64,000 bases of DNA from Roseinatronobacter sp052379845 (GCA_052379845.1 JBQTCF010000001.1), one strand, 5' to 3'; counted from the stretch's first letter, positions 16,689 through 25,452 are shown. The notes: generated by a model not told the origin, from the letters alone. Numbers and translations: made by a program.

Positions 16689-18031
16689 AGTTCGGCGGGA
16701 AACTCGTCAGAGGCCTTGATCATATCGGTAAGAACCTGATTCCGACGGGCCAGTGTTTCATGCCATTCCTGTGCCTGTCGATCTTTGAAGAACGATGCAT
16801 CCGGGGCGAGCCGCTCCACCGCGGCCTCAACTTCATCGAGACTGACCCGGAAGAATTCCTTTCTCAAGTTCGCGTCATTCACCCGACGATCTGCGAACTC
16901 ACGATGCAATGCAGCCTCTAGGGCCGGAGCTTCTTCGGAATAGATCATTGCATGCGTATCAAAGCTGAACGGCACACTTGCATCTCCCAGCTCTCGCACC
17001 CTGTCGTCAGGATCAAGGCGACGGGTAAGCCCGATCTTGACCACGTCTTCCCCGAATGACCCGATGTTCGAAATCACATAGACATACCCCGACTTGGTCA
17101 TTTCGGCCATCGCCCGAGCCCGCTCTGTTTTTGCATGGGCCTCATCCAAGGCTGCCTGAAGTTCTGCGATCTTTGCCTCGTCGACACCGGCTTCAGAACG
17201 GGCTTTTTCCAAAAGCTGTTGAAAGCGAAGCTCCTCACGCTCAGCGGCCTCGGCTTCGGCAAGAAGTTTTTTCTCATCCCGTTCCGCCCGGGCCAATTCG
17301 GCACGTTCTTCCTTCTCGGCTTTCAGGCGTTCCCGGTATTCGTGGGTCAGATAAAGCTCCTCCAGTTTGAGGGCGACATAAGTGTCGTTTATGGTCAGGC
17401 GCATGGATTCATTGGCGCTGTTGATCTGCTTCGCCGCGGTCTGGATCCGCTTTTCCATGGCGTTCACATTGTTCCAACGGGTATTCGCAATGGCCGCCTC
17501 GCATTCATTGTTGAAGGCTCTCATGGTCAAACGGGTTTGGCGGTTGACCATGGCCTGTCCTTTCGACTTGCTGCCGTCAACGGTCCAATCAGCAGGGCAG
17601 ATTGTGGCTGTCTTCGAACTGACCATATCCTTCTGACGTTCCCGCACCGCCGTAATTGCGGCCTTGTAGGCCTCGCTGTCGGAGAAATCGAAATGGGGCT
17701 CATAGACGCCGAGTTCAGCAAATGACAGGCGCTCGTCATAGATTGCGACCTGTGCCTCCAATTTCTGAAGGATTGCTCGCTTTGCGGTATAGGTCTGGCG
17801 CAGTTCAGCAAGGTCGGCTTGCACATCGGTTGCTTTGGTGCGCAGTTTTGCCACCTCATCCTCGACCGAAATGATCTGTGCATAACGTGTTTCCAGGGCC
17901 TGCTGTGCAGAAACGGCTTCGGTTTTCGCCGCCTCGACCTTTTTCCCTTTTGACCGTTCGCGGAGCCAAAGAAAAAGGAAGACGAAAGGAAGCAGCAGCC
18001 AAAGTATCAGAACAATCGTGATAGGATCCAT
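16685..18031 (-). CDS. Membrane-anchored coiled-coil protein with C-terminal GIY-YIG nuclease-like domain (DUF4041/T5orf172 type)
   Basis: 448 residues. One hydrophobic segment at ~4-23 (ITIVLILWLLLPFVFLFLWL) is followed by basic residues, so the rest should be cytoplasmic. Coiled coil spans ~28-105, then a conserved-looking block ~105-215 (ELGVYEPHFDFSDSEAYKAA) typical of DUF4041, a second long Glu/Arg coiled coil ~225-305, and a GIY-YIG-like domain at ~310-400: YVYVISNIGSFGEDVVKIGL, then TRRLDPDDRVRELGDASVPF, with ALEAALHREFADRRVN near 370-385. Proteins of this build occur in phages and genomic islands; their role is unknown, and defence or phage-related function is my inference. GC content is clearly below the neighbourhood. 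It is convergent with tRNA-Arg. Confidence 0.8.
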   Translation of the reverse strand: MDPITIVLILWLLLPFVFLFLWLRERSKGKKVEAAKTEAVSAQQALETRYAQIISVEDEVAKLRTKATDVQADLAELRQTYTAKRAILQKLEAQVAIYDERLSFAELGVYEPHFDFSDSEAYKAAITAVRERQKDMVSSKTATICPADWTVDGSKSKGQAMVNRQTRLTMRAFNNECEAAIANTRWNNVNAMEKRIQTAAKQINSANESMRLTINDTYVALKLEELYLTHEYRERLKAEKEERAELARAERDEKKLLAEAEAAEREELRFQQLLEKARSEAGVDEAKIAELQAALDEAHAKTERARAMAEMTKSGYVYVISNIGSFGEDVVKIGLTRRLDPDDRVRELGDASVPFSFDTHAMIYSEEAPALEAALHREFADRRVNDANLRKEFFRVSLDEVEAAVERLAPDASFFKDRQAQEWHETLARRNQVLTDMIKASDEFPAEL

Positions 18032-18247
18032 TAAACACCTGTTTGAATGTTGAAATTCATGGGCAAACCATGCTCTGGTTGACTTAGGATTTCAACTGTA
18101 GCGGGTAGCCTTCGCGGTACCACTGCCGCTGATCGGGCAATGCAAGTACATAAATTGCCCGAACTGTAATTCGGCACTCAATCGGCAACTTTTTCTGTCG
18201 CAGCCAGTGTTTTGTTGCCGCGGGCCAGACCGTTGATCTTGCATTTT

Positions 18248-18799
18248 TCAGGAGCGGCGTGGCGCATTTATCGGGAACAAAACGTCTTTACCAAACGCCA
18301 AGTCCGAAGCTTCTGCCAGTAGGCGCATGGCAGTCGTTACCTGCTGTTCGCTGACATTGGCGCTGATCCACCATCCTGACCTTGTTTGTATTGTGTCGAG
18401 ATGCGGACTTTTAAGATGAATGTCGACAGATCGACGGGCCACATACCGCCTTGCATGGGTTTTCTTCTCCGAGAGCCGCTCAATAGCAGAAGGATCGAGG
18501 TCGTGTATCATATCCACACACCGAGCGAATAGGTCCGCTAGGGTGACTCCCTGAACCTGCTGACCAAGAATCTCCGATTTAAGACTGTCATGCTGAGGAA
18601 GTGGCTGCGCTCGCATTGAATCCGCCGGAAAAAGCGGCTTGATTTTTTGAATTCGGTAGGCCTTATCATTTTCATCGATGGCAGCCTGCAAGGCGCCGAC
18701 GACACCATTATCCATGAGATGCGTGATCGCAAGCAGGCCGTGAACAAATGGCAGCGGCAGTTCGACGGTGACACAAACGACGTCCTTTTCAGTGCTCAT
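18248..18799 (-). CDS. Unrecognised 183-residue island protein
   Basis: Start at 18799 (MSTEKDVVCVTVELPLPFVH) is set by a strong GGGAGGAG site seven bases upstream; an in-frame ATG at 18910 would read through the neighbouring gene. I do not recognise the family. A mostly hydrophobic N-terminal stretch (~10-35) is too short and mixed for a clear membrane segment. The C-terminal half has a basic run (KKTHARRYVARRSVD) followed by HLDTIQTRSGWWISANVSEQ, which looks like a conserved core around Trp-Trp. It starts inside the 3' end of the upstream reading frame (11-base overlap), so the two are probably translationally coupled. Lower GC than the core genes. Confidence 0.6.
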   Translation of the reverse strand: MSTEKDVVCVTVELPLPFVHGLLAITHLMDNGVVGALQAAIDENDKAYRIQKIKPLFPADSMRAQPLPQHDSLKSEILGQQVQGVTLADLFARCVDMIHDLDPSAIERLSEKKTHARRYVARRSVDIHLKSPHLDTIQTRSGWWISANVSEQQVTTAMRLLAEASDLAFGKDVLFPINAPRRS

Positions 18800-19049
18800 G
18801 ACGTCTCCTCCCACTCTTGCGGCGGCGATTTGATTTGGCATTTTCCCCATGATGGACTGTGACCAAGTATCCGTCAGATACGACTGCAATGCTACCAGCC
18901 AGACGTTCAAGCCGCTGAATCCGATCTTTCAGCAGGCTTATTTCATAGAGTGCGGATTTGCGTGAAATCCGGAAACCATCAGAGCCAAAGGGTTCGCCCA
19001 ATCCTATCAAGAGTTCTATGTCGGCATTGCGAAAGCCCCGTTTGTTGAT
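18789..19049 (-). pseudogene. 3' part of an unknown gene cut by the IS21 element
   Basis: An open frame enters from the IS end and continues for about 85 host-encoded residues: RGFRNADIELLIGLGEPFGS, DGFRISRKSALYEISLLKDR, IQRLERLAGSIAVVSDGYLV, ending in a basic tail. The only upstream start codons (19094, 19073) lie within the IS terminal repeats, so the natural 5' end is missing or displaced. A fusion polypeptide starting MGQFSVT could still be made from the IS end. The downstream gene begins in its last codons, showing that the pair was once an operon. Function unknown; the helical ISLLKDRIQRLERLAGS part suggests a small DNA-associated or plasmid-type protein, which is speculative. Confidence 0.6.
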
Positions 19050-19115
19050 TGTCACTGAGAACTGACCCGGCATTGTCACCGAGAACTGACCCACCCGGTT
19101 GTTATGTTCTGCGTG

Positions 19116-19907
19116 TCATGTTGGGGTCAATGCTGGTGTTTCCTTCCTCTTCTTTTTCGCCGTTTCGGAGCTGGCCTTGAAGCGATAGCTGTCATTGCCG
19201 GTCTCCAGAATGTGGCAGCGGTGGGTGAGGCGATCGAGCAGCGCGGTGGTCATTTTGGCGTCGCCGAAGACGGTTGCCCATTCGCTGAAGCTCAGGTTCG
19301 TGGTGATGATGACGCTGGTGCGTTCGTATAACTTGCTGAGCAGGTGGAAGAGCAAGGCGCCGCCGGAGGCACTGAATGGCAAGTATCCCAGCTCGTCCAA
19401 GATCACGAGATCAGTTTTCACCAGCGCTTCGGCGATCTTCCCAGCCTTACCCTGAGCTTTTTCCTGCTCCAGCGCGTTGACCAGTTCGACCGTCGAGAAG
19501 AAGCGCACGCGCTTGCGGTGATGCTCGATTGCCTGGATGCCGAGGGCCGTGGCAACATGGGATTTCCCTGTTCCCGGCCCCCCGATCAACACCACATTCT
19601 CAGCCCCATCCAGAAACTCGCAGCGATGGAGCTGGCGGACCAAGGATTCACGGATTTCGCTGGCGGTAAAATCGAATCCCGAGAGGTCCTTGTAAGCCGG
19701 AAAGCGGGCAGCTTTCATATGATACGCGGTCGATCGCACCTCTCGCTCGGCCATTTCAGCTTTTAGCAGCTGTGACAGCATTGGCATGGCGGCCTCAAAT
19801 GCTGGTGACCCTTGCTCATGTAGGTCCTGCACGGCCTGCGCCATGCCCGGCATCTTCAGGCTGCGCAACATGATGACGATGGCGGCTCCAGCGGGGTCAT
19901 GACGCAT
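19116..19907 (-). CDS. istB: IS21-family helper ATPase IstB
   Basis: 263 residues from the ATG at 19907 (MRHDPAGAAIVIMLRSLKMP). AAA+ ATPase related to DnaC: Walker A GGPGTGKSHVATALG at ~108-122, Walker B DLVILDELGYLPFS at ~167-180, sensor ITTNLSFSEW near 211. It helps IstA to choose and capture the target. The start lies inside the end of istA (11-base overlap), so translation is coupled. The gene appears intact. A decayed relative of its C-terminal part is found at 61216-61356. Confidence 0.93.
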   Translation of the reverse strand: MRHDPAGAAIVIMLRSLKMPGMAQAVQDLHEQGSPAFEAAMPMLSQLLKAEMAEREVRSTAYHMKAARFPAYKDLSGFDFTASEIRESLVRQLHRCEFLDGAENVVLIGGPGTGKSHVATALGIQAIEHHRKRVRFFSTVELVNALEQEKAQGKAGKIAEALVKTDLVILDELGYLPFSASGGALLFHLLSKLYERTSVIITTNLSFSEWATVFGDAKMTTALLDRLTHRCHILETGNDSYRFKASSETAKKKRKETPALTPT

Positions 19908-21426
19908 GGCGTGTTCCCTTCTGGGGGCGCAGCCCATCATAACGTGCGACGTTGGCCTCGGGCTCTTTGCTCAGCGAAAGTGCTGCAGGCGGCGTTACAT
20001 CCGGCTGTTCAGTCGGCGTGCCATCCAGCAGCCTGTGGAGCAGGTTCAGCACATGGGTTTTGGTTGGCAGGCCCGCTTGTAGGGCTAGTTCCACGGCACG
20101 GAGCACCGCCTGTTCATCATGGTGCAGCACCAAGGACAGGATATCGACCATCTCACGATCTCCCCCCGGTTTACGCAACATTTGCGCCTGAAGCTTTCGG
20201 AAAGGTTCCGGCATCTCGAGGAAGGGGGCACCGTTGCGCAGCGCCCCGGGCTTGCGCTGAACCACTGCGAGATAATGGCGCCAGTCGTAGATGAAGCGCC
20301 CAGGTTTACGGTGTGATCGGTCGATAATACGCTCATGGGTGCAAACCACATGGCCCTCTGCTACAACGACCAACCGTTCGGGGTAGATGCGCAGGCTCAC
20401 CGGCCTGTTCGCAAAGCTGGCGGGCACGGAATAGCGGTTGCGATCAAAGGTGATCAGGCAGGTGGGGGAGACACGCTTTCGCGCTTCGACAAAGCCGTCA
20501 AACATCGTTGGGAGTTGCATCAGCGAAGGCTTCTCGGCTTCCCAGACATCCGCAATGCTGCCGAGCAACATGCCATGGGCCGTCTCAGCCCAAAGTTGCT
20601 TGCAGCGCTCTTCCAGCCAGTCATTCAGCGCAGCAAGGTCCGGGAAGACTGGAGCAACTTGCCATAGGCGATGACGGGCATCGCGCACGTTCTTCTCAAC
20701 CTGACCTTTCTCCCATCCTGCAGCCGGGTTGCAGAACTCAGGATCAAAAACATAGTGGCTGGTCATCGCCGTGAACCGCGCATTTACATCACGCTGTTTG
20801 CCGACGCCCACCCGGTCAACAGCGGTCTTCATATTGTCGTAGATGCCGCGGCTCGGGATGCCTTCAAAAACGCGGAAGGCGTGCCAATGGGCGTCAAACA
20901 GCATCTCATGTGTCTGCAGCAGATACGCCCGAACCAGAAATGCGCGGCTGTGCGACAGCTTGATGTGCGCCACCTGCAGTTTGATGCGCTCGCCTCCCAC
21001 AAAGGCCCAGTCTTCGCTCCAGTCGAACTGGAACGCCTCACCTGGCGCAAACACCAGCGGCACGAAGGTGCCCCGGTCCGTTGTGTTTTGCGCCCGCTGA
21101 CGTTCACCTTTCCATTGGCGCACAAAGGCCGCGACGCGCTCGTAGGAGCCATCATATCCTGCCTTGACGAGCTCCTCAAACATGTCCTTCGCAGTGCGGC
21201 GGTCCTTACGCGCCTTGCGCTGGTTGGCCACAAGCCAGTTTGTCAGCCGCGCCGCGTATGGATCGATCTTGCTCGGGCGATCAGGTGTCTGAAACTGGGG
21301 CTCGACGATCCCCTCCCGCAGATACCTCTTGATCGTGTTTCGCGATACGCCCGTCCGCCGTGCGATCTCGCGAATGGGCATCTTGTCCCGCAATGCCCAT
21401 TTCCGAATAATCCTCAAAAATCCCAT
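19897..21426 (-). CDS. istA: IS21-family transposase IstA
   Basis: 509 residues from the ATG at 21426 (MGFLRIIRKWALRDKMPIRE), with an AGGAG site upstream. An N-terminal helix-turn-helix (REIARRTGVSRNTIKRYLRE) is followed by the DDE integrase core: FQFDWSEDWAFVGG with the first Asp near 130, the IYDNMKTAVD block near 198 with the second Asp, and a Glu near 230 in GWEKGQVEK. The C-terminal domain follows. The frame is open throughout, so the element may still be active. Confidence 0.93.
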   Translation of the reverse strand: MGFLRIIRKWALRDKMPIREIARRTGVSRNTIKRYLREGIVEPQFQTPDRPSKIDPYAARLTNWLVANQRKARKDRRTAKDMFEELVKAGYDGSYERVAAFVRQWKGERQRAQNTTDRGTFVPLVFAPGEAFQFDWSEDWAFVGGERIKLQVAHIKLSHSRAFLVRAYLLQTHEMLFDAHWHAFRVFEGIPSRGIYDNMKTAVDRVGVGKQRDVNARFTAMTSHYVFDPEFCNPAAGWEKGQVEKNVRDARHRLWQVAPVFPDLAALNDWLEERCKQLWAETAHGMLLGSIADVWEAEKPSLMQLPTMFDGFVEARKRVSPTCLITFDRNRYSVPASFANRPVSLRIYPERLVVVAEGHVVCTHERIIDRSHRKPGRFIYDWRHYLAVVQRKPGALRNGAPFLEMPEPFRKLQAQMLRKPGGDREMVDILSLVLHHDEQAVLRAVELALQAGLPTKTHVLNLLHRLLDGTPTEQPDVTPPAALSLSKEPEANVARYDGLRPQKGTRHAS

Positions 21427-21574
21427 GTCTATCACTCCTAACGCCCCCGACTGCTTTGCGCAGGGGCAAGGTTGCACATGGGTCAATTCTCAATGACAAT
21501 TTCCACTGTTGCCGGGTCAGTTCTCAGTGACAATCAACATGTCTTTACATCTGGGTTTTCATACTCTCGCCCCG

Positions 21575-23839
21575 TCAGCCGCATTTGCTGTGGCCGCAGG
21601 CGCGGCAGGTCATACACCCCTCTATCATGATCATTTCGAATGACCCGCAGGCGGGGCAGGCGCGGTTGGGTGGGGGGGTGCGATTGGGCTGGGTTTTCAT
21701 TTCAGGATCATATTTCAAACCCAGACCTTCGCCCGCGATGAACCCTATCCGGATCAGGTGTTCTTCAATGACCCCGCCGATGGCTGCCAGAATGGACGGG
21801 ATGTATTTGCCTTGCACCCATGCCCCGCCGCGCGGATCGAACACGGCTTTCAATTCCTCGACGACGAAAGATACGTTGCCGCCGCGCCGGAACACTGCCG
21901 AAATCATCCGTGTCAGCGCCACGGTCCAGGCGAAATGCTCCATGTTCTTGGAATTGATGAAAATTTCAAACGGGCGGCGATGGCCATTGATGACCGTGTC
22001 ATTGATGGTGACGTAGATGGCGTGTTCCGATCCGGGCCATTTCAGCTTATAAGTATGCCCTTCAAGGGCATCGGGGCGGTCGAAGGGCGTGGACAGATAC
22101 ACGACATCGGCGCCCTGATCGGCTTGTGGTGCCGTGTCCGTATCTTCGGCAACCGACAGGACCGAGCCTGTCACATCATTGGGGCGGTAAGTGGTGCAGC
22201 CCTTGCAGCCCATATCCCACGCGGCCATATAGACATCCTTGAATGCGTCAAAGCTGATATCCTTGGGGCAGTTGATGGTTTTGGAGATTGAGCTGTCCAC
22301 CCATTTCTGGGCCGCCGCCTGCATGCGCACATGGTCCATGGGGGCCAGCACCTGTGCATCGACGAAATATTCGGGCATGGGCGCGTCGCCATGCAGGCTG
22401 CGCCACATCTGAACGGCGTAATCCTCGACCTTTTCATCGGTTTTGGACCCGTCTTTTTGCAGCACCTTGCGGGTGTAGCTATGCGCGAAAACAGGCTCAA
22501 TCCCGGAACTGACATTGCCAGCATACAGGCTGATGGTGCCCGTGGGCGCGATGGAGGTCAGCAGCGCGTTGCGAATGCCATGCGTGCGCACGGCCTCGCG
22601 CACGTCGTCATCCATGGCCTGCATATTGCCCGACGCCAGATAGGCATCTGCATCAAACAGCGGGAACGCGCCTTTCTCGCGGGCCAGGTCCACACTGGCC
22701 AGATAGGCCGCGCGCGCAATGGCGCGCATCCATGCTTCTGTCTGCGCCACTGCGGCATCGGACCCGTAGCGCAGACCCGTCAGGATAAGCGCATCGGCCA
22801 GCCCCGTAACACCCAGCCCAATACGGCGTTTGGCGCGCGCTTCTTGTGCCTGCGCATCCAGCGGAAAGCGGCTGGCATCAACGACATTATCCATCATCCG
22901 CACCGCCAGCCGCACCAGTTCATCAAGTTGCGCCTCATCCAGACGGGCCTGCGGGGTGAACGGGTCGGCCACCAGCCGCGCCAGATTGACAGACCCCAGC
23001 AGGCACGCCCCATAGGGCGGCAGGGGTTGTTCGCCGCATGGGTTCGTGGCCGCAATCGTTTCGCAATATGACAGGTTATTGGCGGCATTGATGCGGTCAA
23101 TGAAAATGACACCCGGTTCGGCATAGTCATAGGTTGCCTGCATGATCCGGTTCCAAAGATCACGCGCCTGCACCGTGTGGTAAATACGCCCGTCAAACTG
23201 CAACTCCCATGCCCCGTCAGCCTTGACGGCATCCATGAAGGCATCGGTCACCAGAACCGACAGGTTGAACATGCGCAGGCGGGCGGCATCTTGTTTTGCG
23301 GTGATGAAATCCTCGATATCGGGGTGGTCACAGCGCATGGTGGCCATCATTGCCCCGCGGCGCGACCCCGCCGACATGATGGTGCGGCACATCGCGTCCC
23401 ACACATCCATAAACGACAGCGGGCCTGACGCATCAGCGGCCACCCCTTTTACGGGCGCGCCCTTGGGGCGGATGGTGCTGAAATCATAGCCTATGCCGCC
23501 GCCTTGTTGCATGGTCAGCGCCGCTTCGCGCAGCATGTCGAAAATGCCGCCCATGCTGTCGGGAATCGTGCCCATGACAAAACAATTGAACAAAGTGACG
23601 CTGCGCGCCGTGCCTGCGCCTGCGGTAATGCGCCCGGCGGGCAGGAACCTGAAATCCTCCAATGCGGTAAAAAAACGGTCTTCCCACAGGGCAGGGTCGT
23701 TTTCCACCGCCGCCAGCGCGCGGGCAATGCGGCGCCATGTGTCGTCAACGCTTTGGTCAAGGGGGGTGCCATCCGCCTGTTTCAGCCGGTATTTCATGTC
23801 CCAGATCTGTTCTGCAATCGGGGCGGTAAAGCGGCTCAT
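21575..23839 (-). CDS. nrdJ: Adenosylcobalamin-dependent (class II) ribonucleotide reductase
   Basis: 754 residues from the ATG at 23839 (MSRFTAPIAEQIWDMKYRLK), preceded by AAAGGAAT; the longer reading from 24010 runs through the MFS promoter region and is rejected. Motifs of the 10-stranded radical barrel are visible: LFNCFVMGTIPDS, the QQGGGIGYDFS loop, NPCGEQPLPPYGACLLGSVN with active-site Cys, and TGTISLYAGNVSSGIEP. The C-terminus carries CPACGSFEM and CMTCRACGHSKCG, the redox cysteine/zinc-ribbon tail. The enzyme makes dNDPs/dNTPs with B12 and without oxygen. meaB nearby fits a B12-using cell. The IS21 element lies 36 bases beyond its stop. Confidence 0.94.
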   Translation of the reverse strand: MSRFTAPIAEQIWDMKYRLKQADGTPLDQSVDDTWRRIARALAAVENDPALWEDRFFTALEDFRFLPAGRITAGAGTARSVTLFNCFVMGTIPDSMGGIFDMLREAALTMQQGGGIGYDFSTIRPKGAPVKGVAADASGPLSFMDVWDAMCRTIMSAGSRRGAMMATMRCDHPDIEDFITAKQDAARLRMFNLSVLVTDAFMDAVKADGAWELQFDGRIYHTVQARDLWNRIMQATYDYAEPGVIFIDRINAANNLSYCETIAATNPCGEQPLPPYGACLLGSVNLARLVADPFTPQARLDEAQLDELVRLAVRMMDNVVDASRFPLDAQAQEARAKRRIGLGVTGLADALILTGLRYGSDAAVAQTEAWMRAIARAAYLASVDLAREKGAFPLFDADAYLASGNMQAMDDDVREAVRTHGIRNALLTSIAPTGTISLYAGNVSSGIEPVFAHSYTRKVLQKDGSKTDEKVEDYAVQMWRSLHGDAPMPEYFVDAQVLAPMDHVRMQAAAQKWVDSSISKTINCPKDISFDAFKDVYMAAWDMGCKGCTTYRPNDVTGSVLSVAEDTDTAPQADQGADVVYLSTPFDRPDALEGHTYKLKWPGSEHAIYVTINDTVINGHRRPFEIFINSKNMEHFAWTVALTRMISAVFRRGGNVSFVVEELKAVFDPRGGAWVQGKYIPSILAAIGGVIEEHLIRIGFIAGEGLGLKYDPEMKTQPNRTPPPNRACPACGSFEMIMIEGCMTCRACGHSKCG

Positions 23840-24070
23840 GGCGGGGATTCCTTTGGTTGGGGGGGCAGCGTGGTCCGACAAGATAGGCGCGGGCGCGGTG
23901 GCGGTCAACGCACATACCCCGCCGGCCCCACGGGCGTTGTCATGAAACCTGCATGAAGTCTTGTGTATCACACAGCCCGAAGGGCCCAGGGGCGCGATGT
24001 CTGGTTGCACATGCTGTGGCCTGTTGGCATCGTAGCTGTCAGTCAGAGCAATAAAGGCGGACTATCCGAC

Positions 24071-25294
24071 ATGGCAATCAAGACCCCGCTGGCCGATTGG
24101 GGGCCGTTTGTGCTGGCCTTGGGCGTGACACAGACCATCGGCTATGGGACAATTTTTTATGCCTATCCAATCATGGTTCCCGCCATCGCCGCCGAATTGG
24201 GGGTGTCTGGTCCGGTGCTGTTTGGGGTGTTTTCGGTGGGGTTGTTGCTGGGTGGGCTGGTGTCGCCGCGCTTGGGGCGGTTGCTGGACCAGTTGGGCGC
24301 GCCGCAGGTTATGGGCATTGGCAGCGCCCTTGCGGCTATCCTGACCGCGCTGATCGCCGTCGCGCCCAATTTCGCAAGCTTCGCGGTGCTGGTCATCTTG
24401 TTGCAAGCCATCAGCTTTGCAGTGCTGTATGATGCCGCATTCGCAACCCTGTCGTTAAAGGAACCGGCGGACACGCGCAGCGCTATTACGCGGCTGACAT
24501 TGATTGGCGGGTTTGCGTCAACTGTGTTCTGGCCGCTGACGGGGTTCGGGGTTGAAATGCTGGGCTGGCGCGGCACCTGTGGGGTATTCGCCGTGTTGCA
24601 TCTGGGCGTGGCCATGCCGCTGCACTTCTGGATCGCGCGCAAGGCAGCGGTGGCGCGCACGCCCGACGTCGCGCCCGCCCGTGCCGCGCGCCCGGTCTTT
24701 CCGGTTGTCGCACCCGACCAGTTGCGCCGCGCTTTTGTGCTGGTGGCGCTTGGGTTTGCGATTACGGGCATGGTGATCGCCGCGATGGGGGTGCATATGG
24801 TGCCGGTGCTGATGGAACAGGGGTTGGGGCAGGCCGCATTTCTGGTGGCCATGCTGATGGGGCCTGCGCAAGTGTTGGTCCGACTGGTCGAGGCCGGGTT
24901 CTGGCGCAATTTCCACCCGTTGAATGTGGCCATCATTTCCAGCGCGGCAGTGCCGCTGTCGTTTTTTGTGTTGTTGCTGGCGGGGCAGGGGGTTGGGCTG
25001 GCCGTGGTGTTTGCGCTGTTGTTTGGCGCAGGGCAGGGGCTGGCCAGTATTGTGCGCGGATCGGTGCCGCTGGTGTTGTTCGGGGCGGTGGGCATCGGGG
25101 CGCGGCTGGGCCGTCTGGCGGGGCTGCGCAGCGTGATGGCGGCGGCAGCCCCGTTCCTGTTTTCGGTTGCCTTTGTGCGGCTGGGGCCACAGGCAACATT
25201 ATGGGTGTCCATTGCGCTGGGCGTAGCGGGGGTGGCCGCGTTGATCTGGTTGCGCGCGGGACTGCGCGCACAGCGCAGGTGGGACGCGGTTTAG
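24071..25294 (+). CDS. Major facilitator superfamily transporter
   Basis: 407 residues from the ATG at 24071 (MAIKTPLADWGPFVLALGVT), preceded by AAAGGCGGA. About twelve hydrophobic segments in two sets of six, with the loop 2-3 region LVSPRLGRLLDQLG in the MFS signature position. A basic, Ala-rich cytoplasmic loop at ~205-230 divides the halves. Substrate unknown. It is divergent from nrdJ; the shared upstream region (23840-24070) contains an imperfect TTGTGTATCACACA palindrome at 23961-23974 that might be an operator. Confidence 0.85.
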   Translation: MAIKTPLADWGPFVLALGVTQTIGYGTIFYAYPIMVPAIAAELGVSGPVLFGVFSVGLLLGGLVSPRLGRLLDQLGAPQVMGIGSALAAILTALIAVAPNFASFAVLVILLQAISFAVLYDAAFATLSLKEPADTRSAITRLTLIGGFASTVFWPLTGFGVEMLGWRGTCGVFAVLHLGVAMPLHFWIARKAAVARTPDVAPARAARPVFPVVAPDQLRRAFVLVALGFAITGMVIAAMGVHMVPVLMEQGLGQAAFLVAMLMGPAQVLVRLVEAGFWRNFHPLNVAIISSAAVPLSFFVLLLAGQGVGLAVVFALLFGAGQGLASIVRGSVPLVLFGAVGIGARLGRLAGLRSVMAAAAPFLFSVAFVRLGPQATLWVSIALGVAGVAALIWLRAGLRAQRRWDAV

Positions 25295-25426
25295 CGCGGC
25301 CTTGCGCGTGTCCTCACAAATCTGAGATTGGCACTGGAAATCCCCGCCCCCCCTCATATCTGTATGGCATGACGATGGATCGGAACTCCGCGTCTGTATC
25401 TGTTACTGTCCCTCGTTCCGCACTTG

Positions 25427-25452
25427 GCCCGGCCTGTTGGTCGGGCCTTTTT
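25427..25452 (+). terminator. Strong hairpin-T-run terminator upstream of the CoA-binding gene
   Basis: GCCCGGCC (25427-25434) pairs with GGTCGGGC (25439-25446, one G-T pair) around TGTT and is followed by CTTTTTC. It lies 133 bases after the MFS stop and 40 bases before the next gene. It may end the MFS transcript or a separate short RNA. Confidence 0.75.

Larger units (their letters stand above)
19044..21538 (-). mobile_element. Complete IS21-family insertion sequence
   Basis: The ends share a 29-base inverted repeat (19044-19072 and 21510-21538), each containing a TGTCACTGAGAACTGACCC transposase-binding repeat; a second, similar repeat lies inside each end (19074-19092, 21480-21498). Two subterminal copies per end, the istA-istB gene order and the 11-base gene overlap are IS21-family features. 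By family rule the true tips would be TGT at 19050 and ACA at 21532, with the extra GTTGAT/ATCAAC outside also inverted. No direct target duplication is visible with either border. Confidence 0.92.

Noticed and set aside
21539..21574. Possible 5' half of the IS21-cut gene on the far side of the element
   Set aside because: On the minus strand the sequence next to the IS end reaches a stop codon within a few codons in the joining frame and directly abuts nrdJ.
23840..24070. Search for a cobalamin riboswitch or NrdR box in front of nrdJ
   Set aside because: No B12-box-like sequence and no good NrdR box pair were found; the TTGTGTATCACACA palindrome is imperfect and lies far from the start.
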